This document shows positions 54,758-62,183 of a stretch of 64,000 bases of DNA, one piece after another. The DNA is taken from contig CBDIQW010000001.1 in assembly GCA_965283955.1 (NCBI GenBank), positions 1,488,001-1,552,000 of the forward strand, in the 5' to 3' direction. The stretch is from Emticicia sp965283955. Lineage in GTDB: Bacteria; Bacteroidota; Bacteroidia; Cytophagales; Spirosomataceae. The notes beneath the pieces are model-generated. The model was given only the letters and a program-made list of their open reading frames with translations. It ran no database searches and was not told the DNA's origin. The position numbers were made by a program, and so were the translations under genes. Numbering within the stretch: position 1 is the first letter of the stretch; the number at the start of each line of letters is the position of its first letter.

Positions 54758-57010
54758 TCAAAAACTCACACTAAAGCTCAACTTAGCATTAAATGGAGTA
54801 CCTGGAGTGAAATGAATTTCTTCGACTGAGTTTAGCTCATTCTGCAAACGGCTTTCAGTAGCAAATTGGGTTTCTTTCCATTTTGTATTAAAAACATTTT
54901 GTATCGAAAGTCCGACTGAATAACTATTCTTGGTATAGTTCAATAGAGCATCACTGATAAAATAGCCTTTTGCTACAATACTGTTATCTTCATTAGCTGG
55001 TCTGTCTCCTACATAACGATAACGGAAACTTCCACTAAAACCTTTATCGTTTTTAAGCGTTAACCCACCAATACTTGTCCATTTTACGGCTAAAGGTATG
55101 AGGTTTTTGCCTTCAGTTTCGCCGATGGCTCTTGGCTTTGCATAATTTACATCGGCATCAAAAAACAAGTTTTTTGTTAGTTGATAACGCATCGACACAT
55201 CAAAACCTGTTCTTTTTGATTGTCCAGAAGGCTCAACTACGCCCGCATCGCCTACATACACAAACTCTTGATTAAGCCACAAATACCAATAAGCTGTATT
55301 AATAACCATTTTCGGGAAAGGCTTCCAGATTGTACCTAAATCTGAGCCATAAGCGGCTGGCAAAATCTCCAAACCGTTTTTCTCAACAACCGCACGAGTA
55401 TCGTTTGAGTGAAATCCTTTACCGAGATTCAGATAAAACTGCAAGTTTTGACTCTTGGTATAATACAAGTTTAATTTGGGAGAAATAATGGATGCATTGG
55501 CTTTAAAAGTTGTATTATTCTGTAATTTATTAAGGTATTGATTATTGAAATAATCGAATCGAAGACCAGCCGTGAGCGACAATTTTGGACTTAGTTGAAT
55601 TGTTTCATCAATGTATGCACCAACGTTCGCTTCGTTTACATCACCCAATTTGATGCTTTCGAGTAGCGTTGTTTTGTCTTTTGTGTGCGAAAGTTCCGAA
55701 TCTTTGGTTAAATCGTGTCGATAATTTACGCCAATATTTAAAGTTGCTTGTTTTGCCCCTAAACCGTGAGCAATCGAATAATTTGAGTTATATCCCCACA
55801 AATTTCTGCCTTCTTTTTGCTTAATTTGGTCGCCATTGATGGGGTCTTCCAAGAAAAAAGTAAAGTTTGAAAACAGCTCAAAATTATAGTTTGAATAAAA
55901 AACTTGGTTTTTCCAAACGTGGTTTCTTTTGGTCAAAGTCAGAAATTCAGCATTGGCATTTGTTCGGCTGGTTGTTCCACCTTCATTTGGGTCGATTGCT
56001 CCGAAAAAACCAATTTGTCCAGCCTCAACGGCACGGTCGGGAATTTGCCCCGAAGCATTCCATTTACTCCAAAATGTAGATGCGGTGAAAGTTAAGCTTG
56101 TATTTTTGGTAATATGTCCGTGATATTTCCCCAGTAAATTAAGGCGATTGAATGCTTGCGGAGCATCAAAATACGCATCCGAATAATTGTATTCGCCTGC
56201 TAAATAAGCATTTTGGTTCTTATCTTGGGCTTTTTGAATCAAAATATTAGTAGCTCCAACCAAACGGTAGGTATTAAATTGGCCTACTTCAATTTTTCCA
56301 AAATTTTGCTCTAAAACTTTTTTCGTACGGAAATTTGCCCAACCTGCCGTGCTAAAATTTCCTTTATCGGCATCATAAAGTCCCTTTTTGAAATCTACGC
56401 CATCAATCAATTCGGGAATGATAAAGTGAGCATCGGCATAGCCTTGACCGTGTGCGTGCGAAACCATATTGATTGGCACGCCATCGGCAGTTAAATTAAT
56501 ATCCGTGCCGTGGTCGATGTCGAAACCACGTAAGAAAATCTGTTCGGCTTTTCCACCACCAGCGTGTTGGCCGATTACTAAGCCTGGTACGATTCTCAAT
56601 ACTTCTTGTGAATTATTGATGGTTCGGAGTTTAATATCCAAACTCGAGATGAGTTGTTGATGTTGTGGATTTACGGCCGAAACTTTTACTTCTTCGAGCG
56701 AAAACTCGGCAGTTTTTAACGAAAATTCTACACTAATTGCTTCATCCTCCTTTACAATAACCGTCTGATTCTGAGCAACATACCCCATAAAAGATACTTC
56801 CACTTTATAAGGGGCTGGTGAAAGATTATTGATTTGAAAATAGCCAGATTCATCAGTGACTACTCCTCGATTTTGCCCGACGATGCTAACACTCGCCCCT
56901 CTGATGGGTAATTTTGTTTGAGCATCGGTAATCTTACCTACTATACTTCCGAGATGAGCAAATGCAGTTGAAGTTGTGAAGAAAAGTAAAATAATTTTAA
57001 AAATTTTCAT
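54758..57010 (-). CDS. TonB-dependent receptor with carboxypeptidase-like N-domain
   Basis: 750 residues: signal (FKIILLFFTTSTAFAHLG), regulatory-like sandwich (IVGKITDAQTKLPIRGASVS), TonB-box/plug (EEVKVSAVNPQHQQLISSLD, RIVPGLVIGQHAGGGKAEQI, FLRGFDIDHGTDINLTADGV) and a beta-barrel ending FNAKLSFSVSF. The HAHGQGYADAHFIIPELI segment is His-rich. It is followed on the same strand side by HupE and DUF3500 genes read in the same direction, suggesting uptake of a metal complex or small ligand. Not a SusC member (short, no SusD). Confidence 0.9.
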   Translation of the reverse strand: MKIFKIILLFFTTSTAFAHLGSIVGKITDAQTKLPIRGASVSIVGQNRGVVTDESGYFQINNLSPAPYKVEVSFMGYVAQNQTVIVKEDEAISVEFSLKTAEFSLEEVKVSAVNPQHQQLISSLDIKLRTINNSQEVLRIVPGLVIGQHAGGGKAEQIFLRGFDIDHGTDINLTADGVPINMVSHAHGQGYADAHFIIPELIDGVDFKKGLYDADKGNFSTAGWANFRTKKVLEQNFGKIEVGQFNTYRLVGATNILIQKAQDKNQNAYLAGEYNYSDAYFDAPQAFNRLNLLGKYHGHITKNTSLTFTASTFWSKWNASGQIPDRAVEAGQIGFFGAIDPNEGGTTSRTNANAEFLTLTKRNHVWKNQVFYSNYNFELFSNFTFFLEDPINGDQIKQKEGRNLWGYNSNYSIAHGLGAKQATLNIGVNYRHDLTKDSELSHTKDKTTLLESIKLGDVNEANVGAYIDETIQLSPKLSLTAGLRFDYFNNQYLNKLQNNTTFKANASIISPKLNLYYTKSQNLQFYLNLGKGFHSNDTRAVVEKNGLEILPAAYGSDLGTIWKPFPKMVINTAYWYLWLNQEFVYVGDAGVVEPSGQSKRTGFDVSMRYQLTKNLFFDADVNYAKPRAIGETEGKNLIPLAVKWTSIGGLTLKNDKGFSGSFRYRYVGDRPANEDNSIVAKGYFISDALLNYTKNSYSVGLSIQNVFNTKWKETQFATESRLQNELNSVEEIHFTPGTPFNAKLSFSVSF

Positions 57011-57045
57011 TGGTTTTTGTTTGATATGAAGTGAGCCTTAGCTTG

Positions 57046-57053
57046 CAAAATTA
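57046..57053 (-). promoter_or_regulatory. -7 box for the TonB receptor gene
   Basis: Minus-strand TAATTTTG (TAnnTTTG) 36 bp before the receptor ATG. Confidence 0.4.
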
Positions 57054-57121
57054 GATACTACATTGCATTTAAGAAATATTTTTGGGAAGAAAGACTTAGT
57101 AAAAGTTTTCTAAAACAATAT

Positions 57122-58456
57122 TTATGCCTCTATCAAATCACTTTTTTTATTCTTGAAAAAATAGGTAATCACTGCAACTATCATCAAAATACCCAGCAAC
57201 AAAACTGAATAATTAGCAGCGTTTTCTATTAATATTGTAATAAAATTTGGTGTTTCAGAAAGCCGTTCGATAATCCATCCGATAGCTGCTAATCCTGCTA
57301 AAATTGCCCCAAATACTCTAAAAACTGTGTAAAATGAGGTTCGACTAAGCAAAAGTAACCAAGGAATAACGGCCATAATCACAGCCATTTGCATAAGTTC
57401 GATGCCGACATTGAATCCCAAAATGCTCAAGGCCATTTTACTCGTACTGAGATTCAAATCTTGCAAAGTATAGGCAAATGCAAGGCCATGAATCAAACCA
57501 AAACCAAGAGCAATGTGCGTTTCTTTGTTGGGAAAAATAGGCTTAACGGCATGAATTGCCGACACTAAGATGGACACTCCAATCAGTACTTCGATAGGTT
57601 TGCTTGGCAGAAAAAACCAACCTAAAGCCCCAAACAAAAGTGTGATTGAATGTCCAATTGTAAAAGCCGTAACAACCTTGAAAATATGCAATAAACTCTG
57701 ACGAACCGAGCGAGTCGAAGCCCATTTTTTTTGATTGACCACCAACGGAATGGGTAATAAAAGCACCAAAAGAAACAATAAATGGTCTGTTCCTTCGGAA
57801 ATATGTTTTGTTCCGAGCGAAACCATACTTTTAAACCCCGTCCAAACGCTACCTTGTTGAAGACTAATCTGAAACGGATTGAGTTTATTATTCACAACAT
57901 CCCATTCTATTACACCTACTTGTTGCATGGTGCTATGGGGCGGCGTTCCGACGGACGGCGTTCCATCTTCGTGCATGATGCCTTGTTGCCAATCTTGTTT
58001 TATGGCAATGAGTGCCTTGTGACTCGCCACTTGGTGTAAGATTACGTCATAATCGAAATAGAAATTTCGGAGGTCATAATGTTGGGGAGGAGTCATCGAA
58101 AACGCTACTACAAGTTCTTTGTATTCGCCCGAAAGTTCACTTTTTGTTTCATTCACTTGCATTTCTCCGAGTTCAACATTCCACAATTTCCCATCAAAAG
58201 TGCGTGGTCGGATATGCTTCAGCAGATAAATTTTTAGAGAATCGCCCAAACGTTCTATTAAACGCTCAGAATTATCATTTACGCCCATTCCAATGGCCGA
58301 TTGTAACTCACTCAGAGGCAATTGAATCTCACCCGAAATATTTTTTTCGTAAATTTTCAATAACACCATTGAGTTGGGCATAGGGTGAGCTATCACTTCT
58401 TTCGCACAAAAAGTGAATATTGATACTACTAAAATTATTATTTTGATTCGATTCAT
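57122..58456 (-). CDS. HupE/UreJ-family membrane protein with extracytoplasmic N-domain
   Basis: 444 residues. After a signal (IIILVVSIFTFCAKEVIAHP) comes a ~180-residue extracytoplasmic domain, then about seven membrane helices. HupE/UreJ signatures: MVSLGTKHISEGTDHLLFLL, VVTAFTIGHSITLLFGALGW, KETHIALGFGLIHGLAFAYT, with the histidines expected of Ni/Co permeases of this group. The gene lies 111 bp before the TonB receptor in transcription direction and after the DUF3500 gene. Metal import is the family role; the substrate here is not shown. Confidence 0.85.
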   Translation of the reverse strand: MNRIKIIILVVSIFTFCAKEVIAHPMPNSMVLLKIYEKNISGEIQLPLSELQSAIGMGVNDNSERLIERLGDSLKIYLLKHIRPRTFDGKLWNVELGEMQVNETKSELSGEYKELVVAFSMTPPQHYDLRNFYFDYDVILHQVASHKALIAIKQDWQQGIMHEDGTPSVGTPPHSTMQQVGVIEWDVVNNKLNPFQISLQQGSVWTGFKSMVSLGTKHISEGTDHLLFLLVLLLPIPLVVNQKKWASTRSVRQSLLHIFKVVTAFTIGHSITLLFGALGWFFLPSKPIEVLIGVSILVSAIHAVKPIFPNKETHIALGFGLIHGLAFAYTLQDLNLSTSKMALSILGFNVGIELMQMAVIMAVIPWLLLLSRTSFYTVFRVFGAILAGLAAIGWIIERLSETPNFITILIENAANYSVLLLGILMIVAVITYFFKNKKSDLIEA

Positions 58457-58479
58457 TGTTCTTTAAAAATTGTTACGAG

Positions 58480-58507
58480 GTAGAGACGTTGCATGCAACG
58501 TCTCTAC
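58480..58507. repeat. 28-bp perfect palindrome, copy 2
   Basis: Identical to 37443-37470 (arm GTAGAGACGTTGCA plus its reverse complement), 21 kb away, in the leader of the HupE gene. Confidence 0.85.
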
Positions 58508-58657
58508 GTGCAATCCTATTTTTATCTTCAATTTAACTCTTTGAAATTAATTTCAATTTGCACCATAATCAGATTTTCTATCTCTCCAAACCGAGTGTGG
58601 GTGTACACCATTTCTGATAACAATTCCGCCCTGCATTGACCACTCAATCCAAACACT

Positions 58658-59953
58658 TTACCCATCAATCAAAATATAATCACCTTTTACGTCCATTGTT
58701 GTACTTCCAACATAAGACACATACGTTTCGTCGAGTTCGGCTTTGTACTTAGCTAAAACAGCTGCTGCTGCTCTATTATCCAAATCATCAACGTAAGTTT
58801 TTATGGCTACCAACAACAAATCTTTTTGGTTTTGAGTTAAATTCCCTGCTTTCACGCCTGTTTTTGTGGTAGGGAAAGTACCATCTTTTTGTGGGCCAAC
58901 GATAATATCATTTTGTGCAGCAGCACGTTTTGCGGTAGTTAATTCTGTTGCACTCAAACTTTTCAAGAAATTAGCAAAAGCCACCGTTTCTTGTACCAAT
59001 GGTTGCACAGTTTTACCAGTATTGGTAGAAGTCCAAGTTGGATATGGCTCTGTTGAGCGAAAAATCGGCGTTCCACCAGTCATTTTTCCACCGTTATAGG
59101 TAAAAATATTAGTGCCATGATGACCACCAATTTGCAAACTCCACAGCCCCGTAGTACTTGGTGTTCCTAAAAATGCAATGTAATAATTACCCGAACCATA
59201 GCCACTTCCACCACCATTTGCTCCCAAATAATCATCTGCATCAATAATACCAGCATATTCTTCGTAACCTTCGTTTGCCCCTGAGCCTGTACTTGCTTTT
59301 AAGAGATTATAAAAGGCAGTCCATTGAGCAGCAGAAAATGTACTTGAAGCCAGACCTACACGATTTCCGTATAAAGATTGTGGCAAATTACTCCATTTTT
59401 GAGCGTGGGCTTTGGTATAAGTATATTGAATAGAAGCAACCTGGGTTGTAGTAAGGCTGGCTTTTAGGTCTTCGGCTGCTTTTACAATAGCTGCAATATC
59501 AGTATCCATTGACCATGCCGAAGTAGTTGAACCTGTTCCGCCACTTGCTGCCGAAACCGTCATCGAAAAACTACACGACTGCCCACCGACTGTAACGGCA
59601 AACGCAGCAGTACCAGCCGCCGAAGGCGTACCTGTAATGGCAAAAGTTACCGAACCAGCTCCTGAGGCTAATGTACCTGCCGCCAAAGTTGCTGTCAGAC
59701 CTGTTACACCAGTCGAAGCAATGCCCGAACCTGCCGAATAAGCTGCACCATTTCCGCCTGTATATGGCACAGTGGCTGTACCAGTAAATGCGGTGCTGGC
59801 TGTTGGTGTGGCCGAGAAAGTTGCTGCCGAGCAAGTTAATGCCGTTACGGTTGCAGTGGAAGTTGTGGTGGTAGCCACTTCGGTTTTTTCACAAGCAACA
59901 ATCGTTAGGGCAACACTCATTGTAAGGCTCAAAAATGTGTTTTTGAATTTCAT
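58658..59953 (-). CDS. DUF3500 lipoprotein with Ig-like repeat
   Basis: 431 residues from the ATG at 59953 (MKFKNTFLSLTMSVALTIVA, lipobox cysteine next); the frame continues upstream through octamer repeats and is not protein-like. Residues ~25-135 form a Ser/Thr/Gly/Ala-rich Ig-like module (NGAAYSAGSGIASTGVTGLT). The rest is DUF3500: LKASLTTTQVASIQYTYTKA, AQKWSNLPQSLYGNRVGL, IDADDYLGANGGGSGYGSGN, WSLQIGGHHGTNIFTYNGG. The conserved GGHHGTN may bind metal. Its position ahead of HupE and a TonB receptor suggests a shared uptake function. Confidence 0.85.
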   Translation of the reverse strand: MKFKNTFLSLTMSVALTIVACEKTEVATTTTSTATVTALTCSAATFSATPTASTAFTGTATVPYTGGNGAAYSAGSGIASTGVTGLTATLAAGTLASGAGSVTFAITGTPSAAGTAAFAVTVGGQSCSFSMTVSAASGGTGSTTSAWSMDTDIAAIVKAAEDLKASLTTTQVASIQYTYTKAHAQKWSNLPQSLYGNRVGLASSTFSAAQWTAFYNLLKASTGSGANEGYEEYAGIIDADDYLGANGGGSGYGSGNYYIAFLGTPSTTGLWSLQIGGHHGTNIFTYNGGKMTGGTPIFRSTEPYPTWTSTNTGKTVQPLVQETVAFANFLKSLSATELTTAKRAAAQNDIIVGPQKDGTFPTTKTGVKAGNLTQNQKDLLLVAIKTYVDDLDNRAAAAVLAKYKAELDETYVSYVGSTTMDVKGDYILIDG

Positions 59954-60064
59954 AAAATTTATCAGTTTATAATATTTAGTACTGATATTATAGACGTTGA
60001 AACCCAAAATTAGGTGGGGTAAAAAGAAGACTTTGAAAGTGAAAAGGAAAAAATGAAAGGTGAA

Positions 60065-60104
60065 TCGTCGAATTGTCGAACCGTCGAGACGTTGAACCGT
60101 CGAA
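60065..60104. repeat. Five tandem octamers (NNGTCGAA)
   Basis: TCGTCGAA, TTGTCGAA, CCGTCGAG, ACGTTGAA, CCGTCGAA in a row, in the 276-bp gap between the DUF3500 gene and the response regulator. Too short and regular for CRISPR. Confidence 0.7.
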
Positions 60105-60229
60105 ATTTTGCCGATAGTATTATTTAAGAAATGGAATAAAATGTTCATCAATTAGAAGCAACAATTTTAAAATTGATACTTTTCACATTATTTCTGTGGA
60201 CTTGCCGACTATTGACTGTGGACTACTAC

Positions 60230-60985
60230 TTATCGCTCTTCAAACCATTTTTTGAATGGAGTAACTTTCTCTTTACTTATTATGGCCTCGTAAGGCGATT
60301 TAGGGCTGGTTTTAACCAGAATTCTGCTATTAATATACGGCTCTATCTCAAGAATACTTTCTCTCGAAAGAATAAATTGCCTGTTGGCCCTTACAAAGTC
60401 ATGGGGGTCGAGTTGGTTTTCAAGGTCTTCAAGTTTAAAATCAAGGATAAACTTTCTACTATCGAATAATTGACCGAAAACAAGTCCACTTTCGATAAAA
60501 AAATAGGCAAATTCGCTTGATTTTATAGGTAAGAGTTTATCACGATAACGCACTAAAAAACTCTTTCGATAGCTTTTTGGTGAAAAGACCTGCTGTTTAA
60601 TCAACTCATTGAGGGTTTCTTGTTTGACTAAAGTTTGATTATTAAACTTTTCGATGGCAAAACGCAATGAATCGGCATCAAGTGGTTTTAGAATATAATC
60701 AACACTGTTGAGCTTGAAAGCACGAATGGCAAACTCATCAAAGGCAGTAATAAAAATGATAGGTGCATTGATTTTTACTCGCTCATAAATTTCAAAAGAA
60801 ATGCCATCGGCCAGTTGAATATCCGAAAATATCAAATCAGGGCTTTCGTTTGTTGTAAACCATTTTATCGCCTCCTCGACAGTTTCGATAATTGCCAGAA
60901 TTTCACAACTTATGTTTAGTTGATTTAATAAAAATTTTAATTGGCTCGATGCTGCTGACTCGTCTTCTATGATTAGTATTTTCAT
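60230..60985 (-). CDS. LytTR-family response regulator
   Basis: 251 residues. Receiver domain 1-120: acidic pocket E7-D8, phospho-acceptor D55 in IFSDIQLADG, and DYILKPLDA with the conserved Lys. LytTR DNA-binding domain ~145-251: SFLVRYRDKLLPIKSSEFAY, LEDLENQLDPHDFVRANRQF, ILSRESILEIEPYINSRILV. The start shares one base with the stop of the histidine kinase (TGATG), so the pair is co-translated. Target genes unknown; the neighbouring beta-helix protein is a candidate. Confidence 0.93.
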   Translation of the reverse strand: MKILIIEDESAASSQLKFLLNQLNISCEILAIIETVEEAIKWFTTNESPDLIFSDIQLADGISFEIYERVKINAPIIFITAFDEFAIRAFKLNSVDYILKPLDADSLRFAIEKFNNQTLVKQETLNELIKQQVFSPKSYRKSFLVRYRDKLLPIKSSEFAYFFIESGLVFGQLFDSRKFILDFKLEDLENQLDPHDFVRANRQFILSRESILEIEPYINSRILVKTSPKSPYEAIISKEKVTPFKKWFEER

Positions 60986-62028
60986 CAGATTAAAGGTAAA
61001 ATCACCGTAAACTCTTTTTCATTTTGCTCAATTTCTACCTCTTGGTTTGCCAAAATCTTGAATCGTTCGTTGAGATTGACTAAACCAATGCCAGTTCCTT
61101 CGGAATTTGCTTTACGATTGAGCGTATTTCTAACAATAATTATTTTCTTATTTTCATTCATTTCAACCCAAATAGTCATCGGCGAAGCTGTAGAAATAAT
61201 GTTATGTTTAATGACATTTTCGATGAGTAATTGCAATGAAAGCGGCGGAATTTTGAAGGGAATATCTCCGATATTTCTGACTATTTTCAGGTTATTGCCA
61301 AACCTTATCTGTAACAGAAAAATATAGTTTTCGAGCAGAGCGAGTTCTTCTTTCAGCGATACTAACGACTGCTCTTGCATGCTCAATGAATACCGCAAAA
61401 CCTGCGAAAGTTTTTGTAAATATCGCTGACTTTTTTCCTTGTCTTCATTAATCAGCCAACTGAGGGTATTGAGCGAATTGAATAAAAAGTGAGGATTCAG
61501 TTGGTTTTTGAGCGATGTTAGCTGAACCAATAGGTTTTCATTTTTAAGGTGTTCGTTTTCGAGCAAAATCTCATTTTTTTGTTCATTTTCGATTAAAAAC
61601 TTACTAAAAACATAAGCAATTCCTAAAATCAGAACCCCACGAATGGCGACCGTAACAAACATCATACTCGCATGAATCCCAATTACGAAAAAATTAAGCC
61701 CGCCCAACGAAGCAATAAATACCACAAGTAGCAATAAGAAATACCAAATTTGCTTAGATTTCTTGCCTCGAAAATACTGACGAAATACCTCAATCATGAT
61801 AATGGCAAATAAAAAACATAAGAAAATTTGCAAGAAAATGTCCAAACCTGCCATTTTTTGACTTTCCAACATAGGCGGCTTATGAGCATGAAATTCATTG
61901 GAATGCGGAGGTTTTTGTCCGATAGACAAATGGGGTAATTGCAATGCGATAAACGGAAAGTTTACAAAAACAGCCACCAACAACGAAAAGCTCCAAATAA
62001 ATCGTTGTATTGCAGGAATTTTAATCAT
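60985..62028 (-). CDS. LytS-type sensor histidine kinase
   Basis: 347 residues. Four membrane helices: FIWSFSLLVAVFVNFPFIAL, IFLQIFLCFLFAIIMIEVF, IWYFLLLLVVFIASLGGLNF, MFVTVAIRGVLILGIAYVFS. His_kinase domain with NQLNPHFLFNSLNTLSWLI (the phospho-accepting His is in PHFLFN), then HATPase: LLIENVIKHNI (N-box) and GTGIGLVNLNERFKI (G-box). No separate periplasmic sensor beyond a short His-rich loop (HSNEFHAHKPPM). Paired with the response regulator. Confidence 0.92.
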   Translation of the reverse strand: MIKIPAIQRFIWSFSLLVAVFVNFPFIALQLPHLSIGQKPPHSNEFHAHKPPMLESQKMAGLDIFLQIFLCFLFAIIMIEVFRQYFRGKKSKQIWYFLLLLVVFIASLGGLNFFVIGIHASMMFVTVAIRGVLILGIAYVFSKFLIENEQKNEILLENEHLKNENLLVQLTSLKNQLNPHFLFNSLNTLSWLINEDKEKSQRYLQKLSQVLRYSLSMQEQSLVSLKEELALLENYIFLLQIRFGNNLKIVRNIGDIPFKIPPLSLQLLIENVIKHNIISTASPMTIWVEMNENKKIIIVRNTLNRKANSEGTGIGLVNLNERFKILANQEVEIEQNEKEFTVILPLI

Positions 62029-62127
62029 TTTGTTGGTATTTAGAGAAAAAACAAAATTAACCCTTTTCTGATTTCATTATTCAAAAAAAGAGAGCGAATA
62101 GGAAAAAATGGCATTTGAAAACTCAAC

Positions 62128-62164
62128 AAAAAACCGACACAAGTAAGGCTCATGTCGGTTTTTT
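62128..62164 (-). terminator. Terminator after the beta-helix gene
   Basis: AAAAAACCGACA / TGTCGGTTTTTT, perfect 12-bp stem with a 13-nt loop, 20 bp after the stop of the gene ending at 62184 (minus). Confidence 0.85.
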
Positions 62165-62183
62165 GTTAAAATTCTATCATATT

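Noticed and set aside
60065..60104. Possible CRISPR array
   Set aside because: Units are 8 bp with no spacers, and there are no cas genes.
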